This document shows positions 12,647 through 25,300 of a DNA stretch of 64,000 nucleotides, in pieces (positions within the stretch are counted from its first letter, which is position 1; each line of letters starts with the position of its first letter). The translations under genes were made by a program, and so were the position numbers. Source of the DNA: Antedon mediterranea. Lineage: Eukaryota > Echinodermata > Crinoidea > Comatulida > Antedonidae. The notes beneath the pieces were generated by a model. It saw only the letters and a program-made list of their open reading frames with translations. It was not told the origin of the DNA and searched no databases. The stretch is from NCBI RefSeq assembly GCF_964355755.1, contig NC_092673.1, forward strand, positions 19,721,001 to 19,785,000. Reading direction: 5' to 3'.

Positions 12647-15600
12647 ATGTATTCCATATACATGTATCAATACTTTGTAATCGTAATATCGGCAGTGTAT
12701 GCAGATGATACTTATCTTCTCCAGACAACAGCGCCTCAGACACCCGCCGAAAACTGCCAAACGATGTCTGGTAACATTTACATCGGTGGTCTTGTTAATA
12801 TCCATCGTGTCAGCGAGGTAATAGACGATAGCTTGACAGAAGGACCAATTAAAGAAAAATGCTCAGAACCATACGATAACGGAATATACACTTCCTTGTC
12901 CATCATCCACGCTATTGAAGAAATAAATTCTCGCACGTACTTAGATTTGAAAAATGTAACTCTTGGATACGTGTTGGCGGATAGCTGTCGTTCAAGAACT
13001 GGTGCCCTTCGAGGGACGATTCAACTCTCCAGTGGTACATGCGGTCCTGAAGAAGCTCCTATTGCAGTCGTTGCTGATACTTTCTCCGGTTCTCTTAGTC
13101 CCGTGGCTCATTACTTACAGCTTACGACAACCCCACTTATTGCCGTATTTTCTACAAGTGTTGAATTCACTAACATGGAGTTTTATCCGACCTTTTTTCG
13201 AACTGTGCCGAACGACGACCACCAGTCTGAAGCATTGGTTCACATTGTCGACAGTTTTAATTGGAAGTGGGTGGGTGCTATTGCCACCGATGAAAACTAT
13301 GGTCACTACGGTGTTAGCCACTTTAAGGAAATTGCTATGAAAAGAGGAATATGCCTTGCTTTTGAATCCTACGTGCCAACATTTATAGATTCGAATAGCG
13401 TTTCTGATGTTGTCGATTTAATAATGAAATATCCTAAGGTTAAAGTTATTATAACTTTTATTAGTAGCGGTTACGAAGTGTTAAAGGTACTGGAGGAATG
13501 TGACAAAAAGAACATTGACAGTAAGTGTTTATTATATTTACTAGAATATTTACTCGCTTTGCCCACGGACCACCTAGGCCGTGCCCTCTCGAAAGAGAAA
13601 CCATTTTAAAATATATTCTTTATCCATTTAGTTACGAAATAATAATTGTTTTATGTATGTAATAATATACCACTAAACACAGTGTCACAAGATGAGTCCA
13701 AATGTTTGAGTCAAATTTACACAAATAGTCGATTGAAATAGTAAAGTACAAGTAACGATACACCACTATGACGTTTATATTTTATGTAATTCCAGTTTTA
13801 ATTAATACAAACGTTGAGAAGCAACTGTCAGTAATAATTTATTTGTATGTGTTTATATAATGTAAAACAGTTTGTGTAAAACACCTCTATTGGGGACAAA
13901 TCGTAAATTCGCTTCAATCGTCAATAAATTATCTAAATAAATCTAACTAAATTAGTAGGCCTAATGGTTTTCAATTGTTTCTTAGAGCCAATTTTATTTT
14001 TTTTTTTTTACATACTATGTGTTTACATTTACATATTTTGTGTAATTGCGATAATTTTGTTTAATGATGACCATTACTTTACTTGTCTTTTGAATGTATA
14101 TTGTTTCTTACCATGTAATTCAGCAGATTTGCTGAAAATTGGTTTGATTTTTAATAAAAAAAAAATTTATACTTAAGTGGGTTCCTACCCACCAACGTTG
14201 TTCTGCGTTAGGGTATGTGATCCTTCGTAGGCTAATGTAGGCCTATCCCAATTTGTTTAGTATCTTAATTAGAGCCAGTTCATACGGTACTTAGTTATTT
14301 ACAAGAGTAAGTTGGTTCCTACGCACCAAAGGTTGCGGTAACTGCTCTCAAGAAAGCAACTAACTCGGGTATATAACTATGTAACCCTTAGAAAGTTATG
14401 TGATACAGCGGTTTTGGTAAAAGCATTGAGAAAAATGTTACGCGCGATTTACTGAAATGTCCTAATACGAATACGAATAAAGCCCTGAATACGTCCTATA
14501 AAAACCTACGTCCTTACGTAAAGGAATACAATGTCATACGCTCTTTCAATTGCCCAAATGGCCCTCGAATACAGAACTTTGACGTTAATAACTGGAAATG
14601 GTAAAGATGAACACAGAGTGAATGAATACAGCGAATAAATAAACTTTAGACTTGAATTGTCTGTATCGCATGGTTACTGGCCTGCCACATTCCTGTCTCA
14701 TTATTTTAAAATATGATAGAGTGGTATCTTCATATTTATAAAATTCTCATCAAACATGGATTGTTTTCTTACAACAACGTCTTGCAATTAAGGAATATTA
14801 TATATTATATGTATTTGTTGTTCACTACTCATACATCTACTGGTATTATTAGCATTATATATTTTAACTGATCAATTGAAATATTAAGATGTACTGGCTT
14901 TACAACGTTACTAATGACATTGAGGGGGGAAGGTGTTGTGGGTGGTGATTGAACTGCAATAATAAAGTTGATTGTACAGATATAGACGGCGACTGAAACT
15001 GTCAGCTCATTTCTGTTTAAAAATACTTATATCCGCAGTATATCTGCAGTCACAGATTTTTAAAATCGATCGATGAGTGTACTTTCCTTTGTTATTACGC
15101 CTGCGGGAATAGACGCTTGTGAAAGAGCGATTGGAATGTTCCATTTATTGCAAATCAATACATTTGTATAAACGTATATCAAATCTATCAAAACAGTATT
15201 TTTCTATTCTTCAACATTATGATGCTGTACTAGAGCTGTGGATTTTCAAATATTAAAAACAATTATCGTAGAAGGAGATAGGTAAATGCGAAGAATCCTC
15301 GTATTATTGTGTGCGGGTATTTTTCAAGATGGACATCCATTAGACCGTGTATACCACGATCGGAAAATCGTTGAACCTAAATTCGTTTTAGTTGTCAATA
15401 ACTAATTCTAACTCAATTTAATTAGTAAATAGAGTTACATCAGGTGGTTAAAATCAGTACCCGAACCAACTTTATATACCATCGAGTACGGTAAACATCT
15501 AGAAGTAACGCGCGATTTACCGAATTTTGCTCTAACGTAAATTTATATATAGATAAATACCATAAATAAAGTAATTATTTACAGAATAAAAAATAGAGAA

Positions 15601-18600
15601 AATATGAACCGAAGCGAGGCGATAATTCATCCTTCAAACAAAAAAGAAAAGAATTATGTATATGAATTATCATATACAGTCACGTCACCGGTACATTTCA
15701 TCATCATCATTTTATATAAATCGTTATTTTAATTTTGTAAAGATGTTTTTAATTTCGATTGATGCATTTTGACATTTATAATAACCTTGGGTTTTAAGCT
15801 TTCACAATATCTATGATTAAAAGATTTCTATGATTTGCAAAAAACTATAAGGTAGATTGATTTACAACATAGTTAAAAAGTACATTATTATTGTATTTAA
15901 TGATTTACAAAAAATTCAATTTCAAATTCAAATAAAAAAAAAATCATTATTATTTCCTTGAGAAAAGACCAAAATACCTCTGATTTGATGGATTTCTTTC
16001 CATTTGTCGATAACTTAAATTTCTCCCTGAAATTGTTTTTGTTTATTAGGCCTATGCCATTTTAATGTTAAATAATAGTTGTTCACTTCTACAAAAAATT
16101 GGATCGAAAAGAAAAATATTTACATAAAAAACTGTCAAATTTTCTGTCAGGTGTTTGGTCTTTATATAAGTAAAATCATTATTTTTGTTTTGGTTTTTAT
16201 TATGTGACATTAAAATGGCATTCAACAAAATCAATTTTTTTTTAGGGGGCAATATATCTTGAAAGCCCGTAGTCTCTTAGACATTATGATAGACTATTCA
16301 GAAAAATATATAATGAATAGGCACAATTCCAAAAGAAATAATCGGCTCTCTGTCCAGTTTGTAAATCATGGGAGGTGGTGTTCATTGTGATCTATATAAA
16401 TCAATCCAATGTATTTTTGTTTCTATTAGAAAAGGTTTGGATAGGAACAGATGCTTGGATAATTTCACGAATATTTGCTTCAAATGTATTTTACAATGTC
16501 ATTGATGCGGTGATTGGTACCTCTATTGAAGAAGTTCGTAATGAAGATTTCTGGAACTATTTCTTATCTCGTAAACCCAACAACACTAATCTGAATTCTT
16601 GGTTTATTGAATATTGGGAGAAAATATTTTCTTGCCAGTTGTTTAACTATAAAGAGAACAACGAAACGGAGGTGAATCAAGAATGTTGGTCGCATTCACT
16701 AGAAGAAAAGGCTGATGAATTCAGAACATTCATTGATTTTACAACGTATAATGCCGTGTATGCTATTGGTTATGCCATTTATGACATCATTGAATGCAGG
16801 CCTCCTAATGGACTGTTGCAGGATGGACGTTGTCCTGACATAAACAACCTTGAACCGTGGGCACTAATGCAGTATCTTAGAAACGTGAACTTTACTCATC
16901 CTATTATTAAAGATCGTCAATTTATGTTTGATGACAATTATGAAGTTTTAGCTCGCTACACGGTTTACTACTGGAAACGTACGTCAGAAAATACCGTTAA
17001 AGTTGAAGTAATTGGAAGTTATGACCAGTCAAGTTATCCACACTTGGAAATGAACACGTCAACAATATTATGGAATGGAGGAAATTTGACGAAGGTATAC
17101 CACTTTCCTTGTAAAAAATGTTCTATAAAAAGTTTTCTCTCATGTATCAGGCACTTATGTTTATATTTAATTTTAAAGATTCCAATGTCGGTTTGTAGCT
17201 TTCCATGTCAGCCAGGTAGCAGAAAGGCGATTGATGCGAGTAAGCCTAGTTGCTGCTTTGATTGCTTCAAATGTTCCGATGGTACAATTTCGACTACTCA
17301 AGGTACGGTGATGGTATACATACTTTCAATCAGTATTTTAACAATTATTCATTTTTTATATTTCTAAAAATGTTCTTATTTCCATTTATGTGACGTCAAT
17401 ATTAATTTTCATTGTATTGTCCTCCTGAAAAATGTAAAAAAAATTTGTTGTAATTTTAATGTCAGATAATATTTATCCGCACCACGTGATATCCACCACA
17501 AAATTGGATTGAAAAAAAATGATTCAAATTGGTTGCAAGCCAATGAGTTTTTGGTTGAATTTCACCATTGATTTGGTCATTTTAGAAATGAAAACATTAA
17601 TTTTCCCGTTTTTTTCTACGGAATTGATTGAAACTATACAAAATATGAAATATGAAATATGAAATAAGATATTGAAAGTCTAATTACATTATTCTTCAAT
17701 TTTCACATGTTTTTTTTTTTTTTGGCGGGGGAGGGGGGAGTGGGGGACAAAACATCTTTAAGTATAATTTGCTTGTCGGAAAATATTTGGATAATTAAAT
17801 AAAATTATTGTTGAAAACTTTTTGTCTAGACCAAACCAAATGCACAGCTTGCGAGGATGGTTACTTCTCAAATGAAGAAAACACCAAGTGTTTATTAAAA
17901 CCTCTAGCAGTAGTGGAATGGAGAGATCCAGTTGTAATTGGTTTCCTAATCTGGTCCGGTGTTGGCTGTATTTTCACTTTCATCACTGTCGCTATATTTT
18001 TCGTAAAACGAGAATCGGAAGTAGTAAAATATTCGTCACGTGATCTGAGTGTAATACTACAAATCGGAATCATTGCTGGTTACCTATCTTCAATATTGTT
18101 CTTAATTCCTCCTACTGACGTCATATGCCAACTGCGCATTGCGGTTCCTAGTATTATAGCTTGTCTGTTGTTGGCGGTATTTCTAATCAAGATATATATG
18201 GTTATCAAAATATTTAACCGCGGGAAAAAGGGAAAGTCAATGATAAATGTAAAAATTCGGTTTATCAAATTCCGTTTGTTGTTTGTTTTGTTAATTACCG
18301 GTTTTCAAATTTGCATAGTACTTTTATCGTATTTTACATTTTCTGTTAAGAAAGTAGAGGACATTAAATCATCTACAAAAGAAACAATAATCGAATGCAA
18401 TGTGACGATTGAAGCCTACATATCCAACGAACTATTCAACTTAATGTTGATTATCGTCTGTTTCGTGTTCGCATTTCGCGCGCGTAAAATGCCGCATAAT
18501 TACCACGAAGCACGCTTTATATCCGTCGTGATGACGTTTTGGATAATAATCTTCTTGTTATCGATCACCACTCACTTGTTCACTGTTGGCGAACTACAAT

Positions 18601-18788
18601 CTATAATTGCTGTCATGTTCGTCTTAATTCTTTACACGCTCATTCTGATCATGCTTTTTGTACCGAAATGTTACATTCTAGCAATGAATAAAAACAATAA
18701 CGCGGGAAATCCAATCAAGTCAAGTGGTTCGTGTGCCACAATATCTACTATAAGAGAGACCGAGATTCAACATTGTTCACATATTTAA
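12647..18788 (+). CDS. Class C G-protein-coupled receptor, calcium-sensing-receptor-like (complete, 4 exons)
   Basis: The exons are 12647-13520, 16430-17094, 17179-17302 and 17830-18788. All junctions are GT-AG and in phase, giving 873 residues. A signal peptide (residues 1 to about 19) precedes a Venus-flytrap ligand domain (about 35-510). There FFRTVPNDDHQSEALVHIV and DENYGHYG resemble the calcium-sensing receptor and GPRC6A more than glutamate receptors. Residues about 515-580 form the nine-cysteine domain (CSFPC, CCFDC, CTACEDGYFSNE). Seven membrane segments follow (about 590-845) with the class C landmarks FRARKMPHNYHEARF and FVPKCYILAM. The cytoplasmic tail is short. AATAAA lies at 18860-18865. 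The ligand cannot be predicted: the serine-rich binding motif of amino-acid receptors is only partly kept (FSTSVEF). Orthology to CASR itself is not claimed. Confidence 0.93.
13521..16429 (+). other. Intron 1 of the GPCR gene (2.9 kb)
   Basis: It lies between the donor GTAAGT at 13521 and the acceptor TTTCTATTAG ending at 16429. It contains TAGGCCTA words and AT-rich sequence. I see no nested gene, and short ORFs inside it have no support. Confidence 0.6.
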
Positions 18789-18865
18789 GACACTTTCTTG
18801 CTTCTATTATTATATAGACTTGTAACATATTTATTATTATAACTTGCATTGTTACGGTAAATAAA

Positions 18866-19320
18866 TATTGGTGTTGACTACAACTTGTTTGTGAAAAATT
18901 AGTACCTGTGTTTAAAATAAGATCGTCACAATTATGACAGAGATAGCACGCCATACATGATAGGGTAGTTTATTTGGTTTACTTGTCTGTAAGTTACACC
19001 GTCACCTGGAATGACCTCCTGTTGTATACAAAAACAATCGTCAGGATCTAGGCACTGACGGAAATTACAGTAATTTGATTTTCCGTTAGTGATCTCTCCA
19101 ATTTATTCGTATTAAGGTAACAATACGGAACTATGCTTATTACATTTTAAATTGAAAATAACATCCTGTCGCAAATTCAGGGGCAACTAGAAAAATATGC
19201 CAGAAAAAAATGTGGGATTGGTTATTTTTGCTTCCTGTCTAATATTATAACAGTAAGGTCGAGTCATATTGAAAAAACGCGAACACCTCAATCAAGTGTT
19301 GTTTCTGCAATCTGATAAAC
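18866..19320. other. Intergenic spacer between the GPCR and the Tg-1 module gene
   Basis: About 450 bp after the GPCR polyadenylation signal. No gene is visible. It presumably holds the promoter of the downstream gene. Confidence 0.4.
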
Positions 19321-22300
19321 ATGTATCCAAATTTCTTAACTCTGCTGATATTTGTAAGGTAAGTGTAAAGTTTTACTACGTACGGTATATTGTCATTAAA
19401 AAATTATAACCAGCTGAGTAATAATGTTCATATTCATCCGAAAAGTTATTATAGTGTAGGCCTAGCCTACCACTATTACGTGTTTTCACTTAGTTTTGGT
19501 TCCACGCAACGGAAAATAATGGAAATCCGAAAGCTGTATTCTATAGCAATATAGAATAACTACGTATACAGGGCAGGGAAAAATGAAGGGAAGAGTGAAA
19601 TGTCACTCTTTCACTCTTCTCTGTTCTAACTTAGCCAGCTGCCCTAAGCCAGGCTGCCAAAACATAAACAAAGCTATTTTACCTCCAGCGTACCTCTGGT
19701 ACCTGCATGGTGGATTAAAAATAATAGTAGTAGGAGTATGGTAATTGTATACGATAATCTGAAAGATATAACATAAATGTTATATTAAATTATCAATTTG
19801 TTTTAGTAGTTGCTTACAGATAGTTTATGCAATCGTAGGATCAGGATGTGAGAGGCGTTTTGATGTAAATAACGGCGAGTTTGGAGTTGTTTACGAGTAT
19901 TTTCAAGCGGGCAACAATGTATCTTGTTCATTCCAATTCCACGGACAAGAAGAACATCGCGTTATGTTAGCTATCAGCCATATTGGTCTGTTACCAACAA
20001 AATCCGATGAATGCAAACCAGAATTGATAATAACAGATGTATTACCGGATGGTAAAAAGGCAACTTCAACGGTGATATGCGATGAACATGATGCCAAGGA
20101 TGGCTTTGTATCCTCAACAAACATGGCTACAGTTGACTTTAGGGGTCCATCTGCAGTAAATGGGATACTTCTTCTGCAGTATTGGTTTGTACAAGACGTT
20201 ACATTAGTTTCTAAAGACGATGACACTTTAACAGGTAACAGATGAATTTAATAATCTTCTTTATAATGTTAATTAATATAATAAAGCCTATCTCCTAATT
20301 TCCTAAAACAAATTGCCATGAACAATCATAATCATCAATCAATCAATCAATCAATATCATTAATTAAATTCTAAAGAATTTTAAGAATTCTAAGAAACCA
20401 TAAACGCAATAAAGCTTGGTTCCCATTGGACCAACGCAACGACGTTGGCATTAGTGCGTTGACCAATCACAAACAACAGTCCCTGTGATCCATAACATCG
20501 GGATTGGTACAAAATTGCAAACGTCTATTGTTGTTGTGTCAAATGGTACAAGCTTACTTTATTTTATTTTTTTTTATCTTATAGGTAGCACTACAGTATC
20601 TCCAATGATTGGAATGCCTAACCTGACAAAATCGGAAGGGTAATTAACCTTTTGCTCATTACCACCATGGAGAAATAAGTTGACTAATTTATCCATGTTA
20701 TCCATTTTACGAATGTAATATAACATATTCAAAGTCTAATTTAATTAATCCTCTTCATTTTTCATGTTTTTATACATCTTTACATCTTTACAATACATAT
20801 TTAAAAATCTCCCATCACAATATATATTATTTTGTGTTCATACATTAGGAAAATTGGTTGCTCTGGACGCAAGATGGACTTTTTAAAAGTTGGGATCGAG
20901 GCGCAATGTGATGCGAGTGATACATTCAGACCGTTGCAGTGTTCAAAATGGGGTTCAGAAATCAACCTTTCTCGGTAGATTAACTTTATTGATTCTAATG
21001 GGGATAATGAGTAAAAGCCAATTTACGGAAGATCTTGATATATTCTTACCTCAGTATTATTGCTCATCATTATTTTGAATTATCATTATAGGTGTATGTG
21101 TGTTGATGTGGTCACGGGCGAGGTAAACGGTCTAAAACCTCCTTACTGTTGTAAGTTACCAGTATTTGATAAACGCACGTGTCGAATACGTATATCATGT
21201 ATTTTATATTACAATTTATGCATTTATTTTCAATCACATTCGACAGCGGGAAACCCGCCACTAATAGAATGGATTAAAAATATTTTCCTTATTAGGACTA
21301 TAGCATGATTGTTCTATTCTACATTAATTCTACAAATTAACATGTTCTATAATGATTCTACACATTTTAAAACGTATATGACAATATTTATTTAACTAAT
21401 TAGGATATTATTTATTTTTGACAGTGGTTTCATCTGAACAATTTGAAACCAAGTAAGTTCTTTTAATGATTACCATTGCATTGAAATATAACAAAACCAG
21501 AATGCACGTTCTTGTTTGATCTTCCTGTGTTGTGTCAACGTCATCTAACTTCTAAATCAATCATAAATGTAATCATACACAAGAAATAAAGCTTGGTTTC
21601 AATTCGACCAACGCAACGACGTAGGCATTACGCAAGTGAGTTGACCAATCACAAACAACAGTTCGGATGATCCATCACATCGTGATTGGTCAAAAATTGC
21701 TAACATTTCCCGGAATATAACATGATCGTGAGCTCCGGATATCAAGGCTTTATCTGTGGCTGCGACACGATCAGTTCCACACCCCCTTAACCAGGGAAGA
21801 GTGAAATAAAAGTTACAAAATTACACTCTTCCCTGCCTTAACAGACACCGTATACTGTTGGTATTTGTCGCAGCCAGACATAAGATACAAGGACTGTTAC
21901 GATATTCCTATCTTGGCAAGACGAGATGTCCTGTTGTTAGATTGCCTTGTGGGAACCAAGCTTTATTAACATTCAAATACATCATATTTATAAATGTAAT
22001 AATAATCAACAAAGGAACACTTAAAATATTGATCAATATAATACAACATGAAATATTATACATAATTGTTTTCAGGTGTTTACAAGAGCTTGCAAAATTC
22101 CGCCATACAGTGACTCTTATTAACGAGGCTTTTCTATTACCGCCATCTTGTGACACTTCTGGTAACTACGACAAGTTACAATGCACATTCGTTTATAAGT
22201 AAGTAATTATATTAGTAAATTATTTAGTAAATTATTCCTTTTAAAATGAATAATTATTTTTACCGTACGGTGTTGTTTTGATAATTCTGACAATACTAAA

Positions 22301-25300
22301 TACCATTTGGCCTAAATGAAAATGGCTAAAGAAAAATGTAATTCAACAAATTTAACATTGCAGAGAAGACATTTGTAAATGTGTTGACCAAATTACTGGT
22401 GAAGTTACCGATCTCGCTCCACCTGCATGTGGTAAGTACAATTGTAATATACATATACATTCCTTTTAACGGGACATCACTTTCAATTATATTTAACACA
22501 ACAATTGAGGGACACATTTTGGGGTTCAGAAGGAGGATGTTGTAGCATGTGTTCTAAATTTAATTTTTTTTCCAACAGAATCTCCATTGACCACTCCAAG
22601 ACCGTTAACTACTGACCCTCTAACGGCCGTCAGTTTACCAGAACCAAAATGTTTCGTTTTCTTCTGCACTTTGGTTTGTGAATCTGGTTCGTATGCCATT
22701 GATGAAAACGGTTGTCAGATGTGTGCTTGTAACCAGACAATAACCGAACAAACAGCTGAGACATGTCAGCAAGCAAGGACCCGCTCTATCGAAGAAAACC
22801 TTTATCAATTCAATCAAGAAGACCCATCTCCGCCATATTCGTGGATTCCAGAGTGTCAGTTGTATTTATATGAACGAAGACAGAGAAATCATTTGGCAGG
22901 GTAAGAAATTAAAATAGTAGGCCTAGTGAGCACCGGTACCATTAAAGATATAGGCCAGAGATACGGTATACATATGTTTTTTACGTTCAAACGCTGTTAC
23001 CATTGAAGATATAGGCTAGTATGGTCCGGTATGATAACAGGTTATTTAGGCCTACGCGCGTTCAAACGCTGTTACCAGAAGACTTTGTGACCAGTGAAAT
23101 AACTATGTAAAATGATTCATGGTTCGAAACGAAGGCCATGGTAACAATTTACTGGTACACCAAAAGGTCATTTTAAGCTGAAGGAAGCATCTTAATACTT
23201 TTCTATTACAGTTACTTCTGTGCAGATCAAGAAACTGGGAAACCAAGCGGAAAAGACTTTCCAACATGCGGTGAGTTAGTAAAAAAAAAAAAAACGTTGA
23301 AAAAAGTTTGTTTGCAGAAACTATAACATTATTATCATTATTCCGTGTTCATTGTTTGTTTTCAGATACCTACAAAGCTTGTGTTAATAATAGAATTATG
23401 GGATTTTCAAAAGCGCTTCGAAAATCCGGTTACAAGCAAACATCTAAAGAAATGAAAGGATTACTGTCTAAGCCTAACGACGCAAATAGTTTCCAGAATA
23501 TTTGGAATTTGATGAGTGATGTAGAACGAGAAAACATTTTTAGCAAAAGTAGTATTTTTGTCCCAAGTTGTAACGCATATGGAGATTTCAACCCGTTACA
23601 ATGTAATTACGCTACTGGAAATTGCTGGTGTGTCGATGTGTTTGGCGCTCAGATCGAAGATAGCAGACGATCGATTACTCAGCAGATGCCAGATTGTACT
23701 AAATTTGTCAGATGGTGTAAGTCTTGCATACATTTTTTCTCTTTTGTGAAATTCACTCACATTTTTTCATATTTTTATACTCATTTTGACTAAATACATT
23801 TTTTGCAATCAGTTTCAAATTATCTTTTTTTGTTTTTGCATATACAGTATAATTATGATGACCTATTTATTATCACTGTGCTCAAGTACAACCAAAATGG
23901 GTATGATAGCGCACAGTGCAAAACTAAATCCTATTTATTATCAAAGTGCTCAAGTACAATCAAAATGGGTTTGGTAGCGTACAGTGCAAAACTAAATCCT
24001 ATTTATTATCAAAGTGCTCAAGTACAACCAAAATGGGTATAGTAGCGCACAATGCTAAACTAAATCCTATTTATTATCACTGTGCGCGAGTGGAACCAAA
24101 ATGGGTATAGTAGCGCACAGTGCTAAAATGAATCCTATTTATTATCACTGTGCGCGAGTGCAATTAAAATGGGTATGGTAGCGCACAGTGCTACATGCGC
24201 CAAAAATTAATTCTGAACCGCCCGGATGATGTTCTTAAATGAATTATATGATATACATATATTTCTTTTTATATATTAAGTTTTAGATTTGCGTACATTA
24301 TTAAAGACATTGATTTGTTTATCTATATTAATTTTTGTTAATTTGTGTTTAACTTTTGCAGTGGCACAATTGTCTTGGTCTGTTTCAAAAATCGTATCGT
24401 TACATTTATTTATTTTAATCATCTCGTTTTTAAATTCTTTAAAATTTGTTTTACAGCCAACCCAGTCCCGCTTTATCTAGAAGACATGTATGATTTTACT
24501 TTTCAAGTGAATGATAGTTGGGGTATTCACGCAACATTCGACAATTTTAACGAATCATCCAAATTTGACTTTTATAACTTCTGGACTAAAGATGGCGTAC
24601 CTGTACCGTTGATGAATGAGGAAAAATACTCACTTGACACTTGGTATGATGAGCAGAAATTTACAAGTGGTCTCAGTGTTTACGATACAACCGAAATGGA
24701 TGCTGGGTCCTACGTTTGCCATCTAGTCAAATTGTCTATAGGTTACGTTTATTCATCACCTTCAGCCACCGCCGAACGTGAGTGCCATTACTATTAAACT
24801 TAGACTTTTTTGTACATCATCGCCAGATTTATATATTTAAGTCATTTAAACCTTATGATATAGATCAACAACAACAACCGAGTCTGTAGGCCTAATTATA
24901 GCTAAACGAACTCTCAGGATAAAGTGAAATTTCACTTTTCCCTGGTATAGCCTATAGGCCTACTCGACACCATCGTCGCATATTAAGTACAAACAAGGCT
25001 GAGCTATTATTGTTTTTTTTTTATCATGTATATAAATATATTGTATAATCCGGGTTGTAAAATGAAAACAAACAAATGAAAATGTGTGAACTATTTTAAA
25101 ACGGGATAGATGATAATGATGATCCTGTCAAGTGTATAACAAAATATAAGAAAATTAATGAAAAAAGGAGTAATACAGAATTCATATATGTAAAAATGTT
25201 ACTTATGAACTGTAACGACATTTACAAGTTAAATAATACGATTTTATGTAATATGAGATAACATGAATGTGAATAAAAGTGGTGTTTGTGCCACAAAAGA

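Noticed and set aside
12963-13340. 125-codon ORF in a second frame inside GPCR exon 1
   Set aside because: A shadow of the receptor frame; it lacks any recognisable feature.
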